DNA of 64,000 nt from Glandiceps talaboti (GCF_964340395.1 NC_135552.1:11043194-11107193); one strand, 5' to 3'. Shown: positions 46,951-61,200, counted from the stretch's first letter. The notes: a model not told the origin generated them from the sequence alone. Numbers and translations: made by a program.

Positions 46951-47589
46951 TTTAACATCCTCTTTCCCATGTTACATTTTCATTAGGATATTTAACATCC
47001 TCTTTCCCATGTTACATTTTCCGAGGATATTTAACATCCTCTTTCCCATGTTACATTTTCATTAAGATATTTAACATCCTCTTTCCCATGTTACATTTTC
47101 ATTAGGATATTTAACATCCTCTTTCCCATGTTACATTTTCATTAGGATATTTAACATCCTCTTTCCCATGTTACATTTTCATTAGGATATTTAACATCCT
47201 CTTTCCCATGTTACATTTTCATTAGGATATTTAACATCCTCTTTCCCATGTTACATTTTCATTAGGATATTTAACATCCTCTTTCCCATGTTACATTTTC
47301 ATTAGGATATTTAACATCCTCTTTCCCATGTTACATTTTCATTAGGATATTTAACATCCTCTTTCCCATGTTACATTTTCATTAGGATATTTAACATCCT
47401 CTTTCCCATGTTACATTTTCATTAGGATATTTAACATCCTCTTTCCCATGTTACATTTTCATTAGGATATTTAACATCCTCTTTCCCATGTTACATTTTC
47501 ATTAGGATATTTAACATCCTCTTTCCCATGTTACATTTTCATTAGGATATTTAACATCCTCTTTCCCATGTTACTTTTTCATTAGGATA
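46951..47589 (+). repeat. 40-bp minisatellite, 16 units
   Basis: Unit TTTAACATCCTCTTTCCCAT + GTTACATTTTCATTAGGATA. Unit starts 46951, 46991, 47030 (one 39-bp unit), 47070, then every 40 bp to 47550. Only three variant units are visible (CCGAGG, AAGATA, ACTTTTT), so the array is very homogeneous. Confidence 0.98.
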
Positions 47590-48067
47590 TTTGACTACAC
47601 CCTAACTGTGACTCCCCCCCCCCCCCCACACACACCCAACCCCCACATGCCCAAATAAGTTTTCCAAGCCTGGGTAAGTTTTCCCTTCCACTGTTGCTTG
47701 AGGGAGTGTACCATCAGCTACAAAGAAGTGTATTGATGTGGAGGCCCTGTATTACACTCCTCATATGGGGTACTTGTAAAACGTTGGGTTTCCCTGCCTT
47801 TAAACATAAGTAATGCTAACATGGTATGATTGTTTATTTGGTTCTTACTTAAACTATTTATTTACAATTCAACTTAAACAACATATTACTCACTTGCCTT
47901 GTCCATAGCATCTTGCTTTGAAGGTTATTTTCTGTTTGCCAAACAATGTTTGGCTGGATAAATATTTACTCTATATATTTAATTAATATTCACACAGTAA
48001 ATATTAGTATAAAAGTCATCATTCATGTCCTATGTATGACATATGTACATATACACAAATAAGGCTA
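47590..48067. other. Non-coding stretch
   Basis: A poly-C/CA run at about 47612-47634; nothing else. Confidence 0.5.
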
Positions 48068-48600
48068 CATGTCCCTGTGGTTTTGTCAAAACAATTTATC
48101 AACATGTCCCTGTGGTTTTGTCAAAAAAATTATCAAATATATAATGTCCCTGTGGTTTTTTCAAAAAAAATTATCAACTACATGTCCCTGTGGTTTTTTC
48201 AAAACAATTATCAACTACATGTCCCTGTGGTTTTGTCAAAACAATTATCAACTTCATGAACCCTATGGTTTTGTGAAAACAATTATCAACTACATGTCCC
48301 TGTGGTTTTGTCAAAAAATTTATCAACTACATGTCTCTGTGGTTTTGTCTAACAAAATTATCAACTACATGTCCCTGTGCTTTTGTTAAAAAACTTTATC
48401 ATGTCCTTGTCGGTTTGTCAAAAAATCTTTATTACCAACTACATGCCCCTGTGGTTTTGTCAAAAAAAAATTTAATATCACATGTGCCTGTGGTTTTGTC
48501 AAAAACTTTTATTATCAACAACATGTGCCTGTGGTTTTGTAAAAAAAAAAAAAAAATTATTATCAACTACATGTCCCTGTGGTTTTGTCAAAAAACCCTC
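48068..48600 (+). repeat. Minisatellite of about 37-40 bp, about 14 units
   Basis: Unit ATGTCCCTGTGGTTTTGTCA + AAACAATTATCAACTAC, with variable A runs. Left units are regular (35-39 bp), right ones more diverged. Overlapping open frames with a CPCGFV/SLWFCQ motif are the array read in different frames. Confidence 0.95.
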
Positions 48601-51600
48601 TGACTTTGACACCCATATGATGAATGGCATATTTGAAATATTAAAAAAATGAAATTATCAACCTTTGACATACTACTATTAAAAACAACACAGGTCATGC
48701 TACTGAAGCAAAAGCGTCACCAGATGACTTGGATCAGGAAGCAGGGAGAGATGAGCTGTATTCAAATAAACAGAACAAAGCTAAAGTCAATATTAATGAA
48801 TAACTGGAAGGGGTTAAAAAGTTACGAAGGAAGGTAATTATTGTCAAATCTCTGAGGTAACATTTTTTTTATTGCAATGTATAGATGCTGTAGACAGTGT
48901 ATATATAAGTCTAAATGGAGACAAGAATGATGTCTACAGCAATATTGAACAGAGATTGATAATAGTCAAAGTCATCAATAAACACGAGATTGATTTAGTC
49001 AAAGTCATCAATAGAAACATACTACTTTACCATTTTTACCATGTTTACTGATTTTATTGAAGTGTATCATCGCTAGCTGTGATATGTACCTGGTCATTTA
49101 GAGAGTATTGAATTCTATCATGGATTTTACGAGTCTTTTACTTTTAAAAAGTTTTCTGAATTCGATCCAAAAATCGTACAATATGTTTTGTAATGTATAG
49201 AATCATAGTGTAATGTGCTTCAGTATAACAAATCTAAGCAAGAACTTGCTTTCACAAGTAATTGATACTGCAGATGTTTAATAGTATCATTTGGGGAAAA
49301 AATCTTGAAAGCTGAAAGAGGAATTCTCTCTGAAAGTTTGTCACATGATCAATGAGTGCATAAACATACTATTTAATAGGCACAATGCAATTTGAGACAG
49401 GCAAATTCATTTTTCCATCACTTGATAGATTTTAGCTGTATCATTATTACCTGGTAATACTCTACCGTTAACTAACTCCCCGGTGATGATTCTATCCAAT
49501 CCCATAACCTCCAGAAAACTGACAGAAAGACTGAAGAAAGAATTATCCTGCAGAAACTGCAAGCTATGCAAGATGTTAAAACTACAGGTTTATTGTTACA
49601 CATGATATATAGCAGAGGCACACCTAGTAGTTTAAGATGGGCAATGCAATCTCAGTTGATATAGTCTCAGTAGATAAATTGAAATGATATCAAAAGTACT
49701 AGTTGCTGAAATACAATAAAAATATGAGGGCCGTAACATTGAACATCATTTGACACATGGGTATATGTCAAAAGTTACTGCTTGTGATACGACGAGATGG
49801 TTACACAGGGCAATTCATCACGCAACTCGAGAAGCAGAAAATCTGACATGTCAGATTCCTTGCGATACACCTAGCAAAGTCACAAGGCTATGCGATTATG
49901 ATTGTACATGAGGCAAATCGTCACATGCGATGAATTGCTTAGTGCATTGCTCATCGAGTTGCCTCATGTAGCTGGACCTTCAGGTTATAATCAGGATCCC
50001 AAAATAGTCTGAATACTATTATAGATATGTCACCTGAACGGAATAGCTATCACATCAAAACAAGATCCTAGTCAAGTTGTGAGGACACATGTGAATTGAC
50101 ATGACGTCCTGTGCAACAGGTGGAAGCTACCCGAGTACAATCTACTGTAGAAGGGTATTATATTTCAAAATCATACACAAGAGAACAATCTTTTCTTTTG
50201 GCTTACTATTATGTACTATACTAGAGAAATGTCACTGTCACTGGAGGCCCCATTATAAATACACACTGTACCAGCTTTGGAAAAGAAAATCTAAGCTTCG
50301 CTTCCTCTTCATTTGTTTATTTTAAACATTTTTTGTACAGAGTTTTTCCCTATGGGATTGTATGGTCCCGATTATGGAGCTGAGGAGGTTATATGAGCTA
50401 AGTTGAGTTGATGTGGATAATCTGTGCCAGGGGTAATTGTACAATGCTGTTTTGATCATGACATCCATTGCTGGAAGGGAGCTTCACGAGTATGACATTT
50501 CCGCCATGATTTCAAAACAGTATGTCCATTGTCATTGAGTCTTGTATAATTATGCTAAGGAAGCAAAATTGGTTCAATTTAAAGTCACATATGTTGTATT
50601 TTATTATTTTTTTGTTTCTGTAAGTATATATTTCTGATTTCTGTACAGCATGTATTCACTGTCCATGGCAGCAAGATATAAAATTAAGTAAAGATTATTA
50701 ATTTATAACATAAAAAATTACAACAAAACTGGAAATACATATTTTTTTATATTATATTCTCTGACAAAATGGTTACTGGTACTGTAAGATTCAGATCTTT
50801 TCAAAAACTAGATGCTTAGACAAAAAAAAAAGGAATTGTTTCTGGTCAGTGTGGGCATCACCTAAATACTCCCGTGTCAGTCTTTTTGTGTGTGTGTGTT
50901 TGTCCAGCCCATGCAGTCTGCAGATCCGTTGGGAAATACAAACATAATCCTCCCTACTTTAGCGAAGACATCTGCAAACTGCAGCCAATCATGAACAAAC
51001 AAATGACAACTGCCCCCACATACACACTTGCTCTAAAGTACTAAATAAAAAGAACAGTAACTGCCATAAATAGTAGACCGAGTGACAGGTTTGTTGAGAA
51101 TTACAAAAAAATAAAATAAAAAGTCATTGCACCATTTTAGACAAACTGTCCTGACCAGAAACAATTCTTTTTTGTTTTTGCCTTTAAAGGATTCTTTTTT
51201 ACTATTTCCCTTTTTATAACTTGAAGGTTTCAAATCTGAAGTCAGCGAATTCTTCCTTTCTGTGTGTGAAATGTGTCTTAATATTTTGGCTGAATTTACT
51301 CACATCGGATCAATATCAACAAGAAATCCTAACCATGCAATGATACATGTCATGTCATGTGCTAATGATGAACGTACATACTAACGGCTTAGATGAGTAT
51401 TACACGAAGACAATATAATCCGATATTCTCTTTTTGTGCAGTGAAAGGGAATTATGGGGCTATTGACAGCCTAGCAATGTCAATATGGTACATTCATGGA
51501 TATTTTTACGCCAGAGGAAATTTGTAAAAAAAAAAAAAGGTTGAAAACAATGTTATTTGAGAATTTGCTGCAGATGGATGCATGGACAAAAAGACAATAT

Positions 51601-52559
51601 CACCGTGTATGAATTGGTAACCCTGGAAATAATTTCATTACACATGAACTCAGCAGAAAATTTTCTGGGTGCATTTTCTGTCACTACAGGCAGCCTGGTG
51701 GATCTGGATTATTAAAAATGTTCATCAACTTTCACATTAAAAAAAAAAAATTCTGGTAAGGATTTTTTAAAACAAAATTTATTCTCTCCCCCAAAAATGT
51801 ATTTCTTTAGTTTTATAATTGTGCAGCATATGATGTACCTACCACCTGTGATCTGAATAAACAAACAGGGAGTACATTCCCAACACGATTCAACCAACGT
51901 GACTGCAGGTAGAAGTCAATAATGCCAGTATACCTGCAGTGCTTATATTTGAAGAAATGCATTAGCCATCATCAACACATTGAATTGCACTGACAGCCTA
52001 TGATCCATATGTGAATGAAAACAGTTATTTATATACTTAGGTAAATGTACTAGTCTGTAACAACATGATTCAACAAATTTGACTGTATGTACAAATCGTA
52101 TGCAATGTACAATGCCAGCAGACCTGCTCATCTTTTTAAACAAATGATGGAAATACAAATTTTGTTTTACCTTGGGTGTTCTAATTGCACTAAAGTATTA
52201 TCTTACCCCTAACTTTATGGTTTTATCATTACAAATAGAACTCAAAAGACTGCCATTATGGCTCAGGTTAGCTTGATCTTTCCAAATAAGGTTTGATATC
52301 CTTAGTATAAGCTGTTCCTAGAAAAAGTAATCTGTGGCTGTCAGAATTAATGCCTGTATCATTGTACTGTTGAATGCAAAAATGCTAGTTTAAGAACATG
52401 CACAACACGTCTCAACCAACGTGACTCAGATCGTTTGTAAGCTAGCTTACATGCTCATAATATGCCAGCATACCCACATTCTTGAACATGTGCATTTGTG
52501 GAATTAATTTCACATGGCATATCACTATGTCCAACTGACATGAAGGAGTATTAAGTTAT
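48601..52559. other. Long non-coding stretch
   Basis: One weak exon-like segment at 48694-48833 (see findings). A short (GT)n lies at about 50886-50899. Otherwise AT-rich with no recognised gene, repeat or RNA. Confidence 0.4.
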
Positions 52560-54964
52560 TACAGGAGGGGAGGACTGGGGGAATGTTGAGGGGGGGGGGC
52601 ACTTTTTACAAATCGGTTCTATGGGGAGGGCCATGTTTTAGAAAATGGCATAAAGGGAAGGTCACATTTTCTTTTGATTCATTATATTGTCTAATTTTTG
52701 CATTTTTGGGGGAATTTCGCATCACACTGTTGCCACATCAGTTAGGGCTAGGGTTAGGGTTAAGTGTGAGGTACACGTACCGTAATATCAGACCATGTCA
52801 ATCAAATTACTGCTGACGTGCAAGCACGTAGTGAATTCTTGGACCTGGAATAGAATATAACTGCCTAGGCACGGCGGGAAAATAATGAACATTCAATTTC
52901 TTGGTCAACACCATAACTAAACTGCTCCACATACTTCGCATATATTACTATAGGCGCACATGGGAATAAGTTGAACTTCTTGTTCTATTTTGACCCTCTA
53001 GCATGAGGTAAAAAGCTACTGCTCACAGGAGTAAAATGGGAACAGTTGGGTGAGATATAATAGGGAGATGTTGTGGAGATGTTGACCCCAGTCCAAACAG
53101 TATTGGGAGTGTGCCCATCATTATATTGTTTGGGAGTTAATTTTCTGGCCTTTAGCTCAGCCAATGAGATCTAAACACAGGTATAATTGATAAATACAGT
53201 GCCGATTTCACAAAAATTCACTCCGATGTTAGTAGCTGAAAATAACAAATGCCTTTAAACTTTCAACATCTGACGGTGGCAGTGGTGGGATTTAGTCCTT
53301 TACACTAATGATTCTGGGACTAGTGTCCTTTAAATTTCCATCTCTGACATGTTTTTTGAAATGTTTTAATGGGTTGGGGAGGGTCATGTTTTATTGAAGG
53401 GAATTGAAGGAGGGTCACAGTTAGGCACAATATGGAGACAGGGAAGGGTTGATAGCCAACAGCCTTGGCCTGATTCCCCTCCCTTGTAATTACTGACGGC
53501 TCCCTAAAACCCTATGTAATTGATAGACATAGGATTACAAAGGATTCACATTGTTCATTAATCTGCCACTAAAACTCTGCTACTCAAAGGACACGTTTTT
53601 CTCGCATGTTATTTGGCATATCTCTAGTGACAATACAGTAATTCATAAAAAATTCTAATGCTTTCGATGCTAAAGATGATTACGTAGAACTGGATGAGTC
53701 ATTCTACGTCACATAAAGGGTTGAAATAAAGCAGTTATAAGGTTAATGTCTAATAATGACATACATGTACATATTTTATCCAAAATGCAACAAATTTTTT
53801 TCTGTGCTTTGTTTTAGATAGAATTTTGTTCAAAACACATGAAATCACCAATTGAGTAATTCAAAATTCATCCAATGAAATGTTTTATTAAACCATGACG
53901 TAACTAAAAACTGTGCCAACATAGTCTATCAACTTTTATTTTGCCATTTTGAATGATTTCGGAAAAAACTTTAAAAACTGTGCCAACATAGTTTATCAAC
54001 TTTTTTTCGCCTTTTTGAAAGATTTCAGAAAAATTTTTTTCACTGAATGCACTTTTATTGGTAACTGCTGTAACCTTACATATAATTTGGATGATGAATT
54101 ACATGTAAATAACACCATGGTAACTTTAATATTCAACTTGGCAATCAGGTGAAGAAGACCTAACTTCACTAGACATGTGTTCAGCCATTCCTGGGAATTT
54201 CCAGCAGTTTATGGAAAAACACATTACTCCAACAAATCTCTTTGTCTTGAGAAAGAGAATGTACTATTTACTATTAAAAGGTAGAAATATGTCTGACTGA
54301 ACTTAACTTTAAAAATCACCCAGGAGATAACTTTAGTGAAAGCTTAATATTGTATAAATTTATAAAACTGAGAGCGTTAATTAATGTAAACAGAAACTAC
54401 AGAAATTCAGTTTTAACAATATGGCATGGCAACTAACAACACAGATAACATATTTTTTATACAATATACTGTGTGAATCGTGCCTGCTAATGAAAGCAAC
54501 TACAAGGTCACAATGCTTGTATTAACAAGCATTGACGTCAAACATTGTTTAATGTGTTTGAGAATTTCAACAAGATCCAAAACTAGGTGTTTGTAAACAA
54601 GGCAGCTGGAACAATATGTCAGACATTCAATTTTTGCTGACCTTTGTCAGTATGAAAACCATATTTTAATAAGTGATATTATACCCTGTGGGAAAATATC
54701 TGGCAGCACTTACGACACAGGAATGAAACAAGATGTTTAATATGTTAATTACAATTTTTAAATAAGAATTGTCATTCCTTGCAATCATATGGAATACCCT
54801 CACATTTGAAAACATGTTTTGTCTGATAATTTGCACATCTTTGTGACATCACTTACAACAGATTTTAACCATTACATTTACAAACTACCTTTCTTGCAAG
54901 GAAACTCAGGGAAAATAACAAGCCTTCATTGAAGACATAGACCTGAACTGGTGTGCTTTAAGGC
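52560..54964. other. Non-coding stretch with a short telomere-like motif and a 2x duplication
   Basis: G-rich patch at 52566-52600; TAGGGCTAGGGTTAGGGTTA at 52744-52763. A unit of about 75 bp starting ACTGTGCCAACATAGT is duplicated at about 53910 and 53977. No gene recognised. Confidence 0.5.
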
Positions 54965-55750
54965 AAAGTTAATTTGCAAATTTGAATGGTGTCTCAAAAA
55001 CTTCATAATTTATGACCAATTTGTTATTTGGCCTTGAATATGGCAGTCAAAGTCGAAAGTCAAGATATAAAAAGAAAGCCGACATTTAGGGTAAAGACAT
55101 TTAAATGGAGTCTTTGTGTATTCAACTTCTTGAGTTTACGTAGAAAGAATAATTTCAGTCATTTTGTCTTGAAAATGTTTGTCAAGGTCAAAGTTCATAT
55201 CTCATTAGAAAACTCATCATTGATAATGTGAGGGTAGACACTTGAATGGTGTCCATCTGTATCAAACTTTTGGAGATAACAGGCAAAAATCACAAATATG
55301 GCCGCCATTTTTCTATACAGGTCAAGGTCATTCAAGTGACTTGCATATGTCTCACATAGTCAAACCCAAGACATGGTTAAAATATTATCACTTGAAATGT
55401 TTTAGTCAAAAAGCTATGAAGATAACCAAGATTTGGCTATTTGAACTTGATGAAGACTTTCAAGTTTAAAGGCCAAGTCTTCAAAAAAATCTCATATTTG
55501 ATTATTATGGGTGCAGGCACATGAATGGAGTCACAATATATTACATCTCAAAAAATTATGATGCATATTGTGATATGTAACGTGATATTCACTTGCAAAA
55601 GAAAGTGACATGTGTATGTCTCACATTCAAGTAACATATTACATTTGTGCCAGGTTTGGTTGAAATCAGTTGATACATACCAGAGATGGGAGGATGAATG
55701 CACAGACAGACACACACACACACACACGCACCCCATGCATGGGGATTACA
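54965..55750 (+). repeat. Degenerate modules of about 145 bp ending in CA tract and palindrome
   Basis: The phrase AGACAYTTGAATGGTGTC occurs near 54975, 55085, 55232 and 55511. The spacings are about 110, 147 and 279, the last being about two modules. The right end has GACAGACACACACACACAC at about 55704-55727 and then the perfect palindrome CCCCATGCATGGGG at 55731-55744. Architecture resembles 2991-3983 although the sequence is unrelated. Confidence 0.7.
55731..55744. repeat. Terminal palindrome of the 145-bp-module repeat
   Basis: CCCCATGCATGGGG, perfect 14-bp palindrome directly after the CA tract. Confidence 0.8.
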
Positions 55751-56744
55751 TAACATTTAGCTGTTAGTCCAATTTTATTCCTAAGTCCAATTTTATATGT
55801 AAATTTCTTTCATAATGTAAGTACATATAATGTTGGTGCTTATCATTTTTAGAAATTTAGATAATTTCATAAAATTACTACGTAACCTATCTCTTTCCAC
55901 CAAAAATCACAGATCAAAACTGATGAAAAAGAGTATTCAAAAACTAATAACTGGCAATTCTACATTATGAAAATGTTGAAAATGTTTGTAGAAAACCTTG
56001 TATACTAGTGAGATTTACAAAGCACTGTTAAATGCCCGAGGGTATAAATTAGAGAGACTTGTGGGATATTCTGCTGTGAATAATGTGATCCAATTACTTC
56101 AATGCCATTAAAGAGGCAATTAGTAAGATTCTAGTCAGACAATTGAAGATTACAACAATGTATAAGTGCATGTCAACATTATCATCCTGTCCAGTTCCAT
56201 GTGCAGGAACATGTGACAACAGTTAGGGATGATTGCACAATGTCACAGAAGCTCAATGAACTTTGTCTGTTTGGGGAAGGGGTCTGACATCAGTGCAATT
56301 GCTGAATTTCATTTTCACACTTCTATAACCAAATGTCGAAAAGTTTCACGCCACAATGTTAACATAACTTCTATATTTACTACTGAGATGTTGATAAGTT
56401 GATTAAATTTACTTCTAATGTGATACACAGTGCTGGGTTTCCAGTAGTATATGAATGTGTTTACCATCATCTTTTTACATTGCATTGATCATAGTGGTGT
56501 GACCACGCTACAATTTTCATCATGGTTTCCATCATATATAAATGTGACGATATCGCACATGTGAACATTCGTTTATGGAGAGCGGGGAGGGGAGTTTGTG
56601 CTAATCGAACCAAGTTCATTTATTGAACTTGTGCAACATTGTGTGATCATCCCTTACTAGCTTTAAATGTGAGTTTATGTGACATTGTCATTTTAAATTA
56701 TACAAGATGATCTCCTGTATAAATACCATGATAACTGAATGGAA
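55751..56744. other. Non-coding stretch
   Basis: Nothing recognised. Confidence 0.5.
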
Positions 56745-57370
56745 AGCTTTCTTTTCAGAGATGTATTTAGATGAATGAATTGTCTGTCAAATCTGACAGA
56801 CATTCTATACATGGGGAGTGTACAATGTATTAGGTGAGGTTTAATAAGCACATGAAAGACCACATTGCCAATGCAGGAAAAAGCTCCTTTTAGGGAGTGA
56901 TATATTTCATACTATTATTCAGTTGAATTGTCTGTCAAATGTGATAGGCATTCTCCTTAGAAGAAGATCGTGTACGTATAAAGTGTGATTTAAAAAGCAC
57001 ATGATAGACCACGTTTCCATGTAGCAATAAAGGTCCTTTCAAAGATTGGAGTTGATTTCATGCTAATACTTATAAATTAATAAAGTATTTTCTCTAGATT
57101 TCAAAACCTGACAAACATATACTCTACTCATGATAATGAATGACACTAAGGTGTGATGTGAATGAGCACATGATAGATCATATGTTTCAGATGCAGAAAA
57201 GAAGCTCGATCCTTTCAGAGACTGGAGAAGGTAGATTTCCTGTTAATACTTTACTTGTATTGTCTCTAAATGTCAAACCTGGTATATACTAGGAAGAACA
57301 GTTATGTGAGGATTAGAAATCAGATGACGGACAACGTTTTCACATTAAAATGTTTCATCTGAGTCATCAA
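56745..57370 (+). repeat. Degenerate tandem repeat, module about 150-168 bp
   Basis: AGCACATGATAGACCAC-like words at about 56847, 56996 and 57164, and a weaker one near 57321, each followed by a CCTTTCAGAGACTGGAG-like word and TTGTCTGTCAAATSTGA or its relic. Old and diverged. Confidence 0.65.
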
Positions 57371-58020
57371 AAGGAGATTCATCTTTGTCTGCTTGCAATG
57401 CTTCGATCCCCTTTGGCACATTGGTTTTCAATATCAAAGTATGTCATGATCATGCTTTCAATCAAATGAAATGTAATTTAATCTCTAATCCACATAACCT
57501 GGATTATATATAATTCTCATTTAAAATGCACATGGTTTACAAAGCTGACACAATGACCTGAATATTAATTTACCGCTTATAACCTGATACCCTATATATA
57601 TAGGGTGTACTATTACATCATAATATTACAAAAACAAAGTGGCTTTCCATATAAAAAAAGGCAAAATATGAGAAATGGGTTGGATTTTTAATTAATTAAA
57701 TAAACTTAAGATGTTTTTCTACTTGAATCATACCCGGTAGTAGTCAAGATTTGTTACTTAAAAGTTACAAAAATATAAAATATATTAAGATTTGTTATGA
57801 AAAGTGATTTGTAAAAGAATGCCCAACACACATTAACCTTTTTGAATTAATTGCTTCTCTCTGTGAAACATTTTTGGGTCATTCAGATCAAGATCGAACT
57901 GTACATTTTAAGAACCGCTTTTATCCAAGAGCAGTGCATGTTCAGATTTTACCTAGTAAGCATTTAAGTTTTATGTTTTGTCTGTTTTATCATGACTTTG
58001 TACTGTATTGTATTGTTTTA
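57371..58020. other. Non-coding stretch
   Basis: No gene recognised. The open frame at 57874-58179 runs into the following TATG array. Confidence 0.45.
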
Positions 58021-58107
58021 CAACTGTATGTATGTATGTGTGTGTGTATGGATGGATGCATGCATGCATGCATGTATGTATGTATGTATGTATGTATGTA
58101 TGTACAT
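58021..58107 (+). repeat. (TATG)n/(GCAT)n microsatellite
   Basis: TATG, TGTG, GGAT and GCAT tetramer blocks in series. Confidence 0.93.
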
Positions 58108-58184
58108 GTCTTTGGTTTTTTTTTATGTTTAACAATGCAAAAAGTCATTTCTGCTCAGCCTAGCAATCGTTTTGGTTAATAGAG

Positions 58185-58217
58185 TACTCTAATCTAATTT
58201 AATCTAATCTAATCTAA
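58185..58217 (+). repeat. Short (TCTAA)n tract
   Basis: Six imperfect TCTAA pentamers, same unit as 40282-40575. Confidence 0.85.
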
Positions 58218-61200
58218 CTGGTAGGTAAACACAAGTAATCACTATTACATCCATACTATGCATGCATCTGGCACTTCTCCCATATAATGAAACCTCACCA
58301 TGTGTTTCCCATTTTTCTTTACAAATCCTTTCCTGTATAAAGAATAACAAACCTTTAATTTACAATTTTCTTTGCATAACTTTTAATTATTTTATCAAAT
58401 AAAAAAATGTAAGGTTAATAGAGAGACATACAAGTAAAAAGGGCCACCCAAAATCTCTCACAGTGTCATGACAACATTACGTCTGCTGGTCTCTATGCCT
58501 TGGTTCTAAAAGATCCAGTTCTGATGCCACCTGATTGCATGACCCTGTCTGCCTGTATGTATCACATGACATTTAATAATGGATAAACTTGATATAAAAA
58601 GCTGATAAAATTACATCGTGTATGCGCTAGATTTCACCAACATAAAGTGTCACATCCGTCTTAATTTGAATTATTAAGTAATTACTTGAAGGCGTATATA
58701 TGTATACCTGAATCAGAATGTTTGCAAACAATATATATATATGTGAAGAGTATAGTGGCTATTAAAGAAAGTATACTGTACAGATACAGGAATTTCAGCT
58801 TTGATTAAACACTTAAGATTATCATTCTTAATTTGATCATCTTGAAATGAAGTGATGTTAACAAGGTATAAGTGGTCTTAAGTAAAGGTTTACACCTTGA
58901 GCTATTACTAGTGTACTAGTACTACTCTGAAACCAAAAGTAAGAAGGCTGTGGTATTTGGTGTGTATGTTCCCTGGGGGAGGATATGTTCATGCAAAGTT
59001 GATAAGAGTAATTTTCTATTTTTAGCAATTTTTTTGGTAATATTGGTCAAAAATGACAAATTTCAACTTGATATTTGTTGTGCATGTTCCTTGGGAAGAG
59101 GCTATTAAGGTTTGTTCATACCAAGTTGATATGGCTCATTTTCCATTTTAAACCATTTTAGGGGTATTTTTGGTCAAAACAAAGCCATGCCCTGACCATC
59201 AGACAAGTGGTGGTACATATTTCAAAGATTACATCGTTGAGTACGCAAGTGAATAAACATTAATTGTTTTTAAAAGTTTGACATTAAATATTATATGACT
59301 GTGCATTAGATTTTAAAAAGTCAATATTTCTGTCATATTTATATTTCAATATTTTGAGTGGATTCTTTTTAACTGAATGACAAAAGATTCCTGTTGGTGT
59401 ACAAGTAAATGTCTGTCTGTATCAATGGACCTAGAAATTTGTTATATATGCGAGTGACATTTTATTGCTCAATCAATATCACTGACTCCAAAGAGAAGCA
59501 AAGTTGTGACAGATAATCACCACTTTGATATAAAAAAAATAAAAAGTTATCGTCCTCTGAGTCTTCCAAGTGGAAAGTGACTTTTCATAGGCCCTCCACC
59601 AACATTAAATATTATATTGACATTATAGATTTAAGGTCTATGGAATATTATATAAATTAAAACAAAGGTTAAGTTTTAGAAATAGATATAGATTTTGTTA
59701 AATATATGTTATCATCATGGAAAGTACCAGTACTTGTTTCCACCTTGGTACCAGTTGTTTATATGCAGAAGTAAACTGTGTTTGACTCCATGGTAACAAA
59801 TTATTGAAAATATTATTTAGCCATTTATTGCTCATTCTCACAATTAAGCCAGAGCATGTATTTCCTCTGAAGCAAGGTAATGAGGCCTGTGATTTACGAT
59901 GTTGTTTTATTGTTTTGTCCGCAAATCTTTGTTGGTTATATATACATTTGTTTTGTGGGTAGGGATTTGCTGATACATGTGTATGACTTGCGTTCTCTTT
60001 TAAAATAGCAGTCATTAGATTAGCAGGTATTCTAGACCTCATAAAATGTATATATTGTCACATCTGCTGCATTTCATTTGATATGCTTACGTGAAACCAA
60101 TAAACCCGATAAACCAAACATTTTAGAAAGCTCTTGATCCCCTCTATGTGAAGATGTAAGTGAAATATCAAAATACTCAGGTTTAGCCTTGTGAACTTAA
60201 AACAGAGGGAAATAGACCAGTTTTGTGTCAGGAAAATGTCTTCTTCTGACAGTGGTGTGACAGGTATGCAGGTCTCAAAATTATTTTTTTTTACCCACCT
60301 GTCCATTTGGCAGGTAACATGAAAGTTTCATGCCTAACAACAATTTTAATCGACATCCTTAGCAATTTTTTAAAAGTTATCCAACTTGAATTTTAGTATA
60401 TAACTTTTGGAAACACTTGGGTGATTGTCATCAATGTGCTAGAGGAATTATCATTTTTACATGTCACTGATTGAAAACCAGTACTTCTATTACATGTAAA
60501 GATTTTACTTCACTGTGAACTTGTCAAAATAATCCAGACAACATGTAATCATTTCTAGAACCCAGGGTACTCCTTTGGGATTTACTGTAGAAAGTAATAC
60601 ATGTATGTAAACATCTGTAACATGCCATGCATGTGTACAAAATTAAGATTGTCTTGTTGCTTGACCTTGCAGTACAGTATACATTTATACACTTCTTCTG
60701 TAACTTGTAAGTGTTGTTAGCAATAGTAGTAAGACGTCACAAAGTGCTGACACCAACAAACTTACATAGTATTTATTTGTTACCATGAATTTCTTAAGAA
60801 CCGTGTATCATCCAGTCACATATACATCTCAAAGAAAAGTATTTGAACTGTGTCTTGTACAAAGAATTGTATTCGTTGTTATGCATCATTGGACAAAAAT
60901 AGGCTTTTAATAATTATTGGTGTGCAAGAATACTTGCAGAGGCCACACAATAATATTAGTATATGTTATTGCTGTACAATAGTGAAAACACTATATTGCA
61001 AATTTTAATCCCAGACCACATAGAGCTTGAATGCATGCATATATAATTATGAACATGTGATATTCTTTGTATCATTTACATGAAATAACATGAACACACA
61101 GTTGTATTTTTAACAAAATTTGCTGTTTCGGATAAACAGAATAATAACAAAATCCGACTATGCATGAGAGCCACGCAGTGTGGGCACTTGTGGTATGCAG

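Noticed and set aside
46951-47589. CRISPR-like regular array
   Set aside because: Units are contiguous 40-mers with no unique spacers; a eukaryotic minisatellite.
48032-48603. Frames with SLWFCQ and CPCGFV repeats
   Set aside because: Minisatellite read in several frames.
49500-49590. Segment readable as ERLKKELSCRNCKLCKM, faintly like a RING finger start
   Set aside because: No further Cys/His ligands follow and the frame closes soon; chance resemblance.
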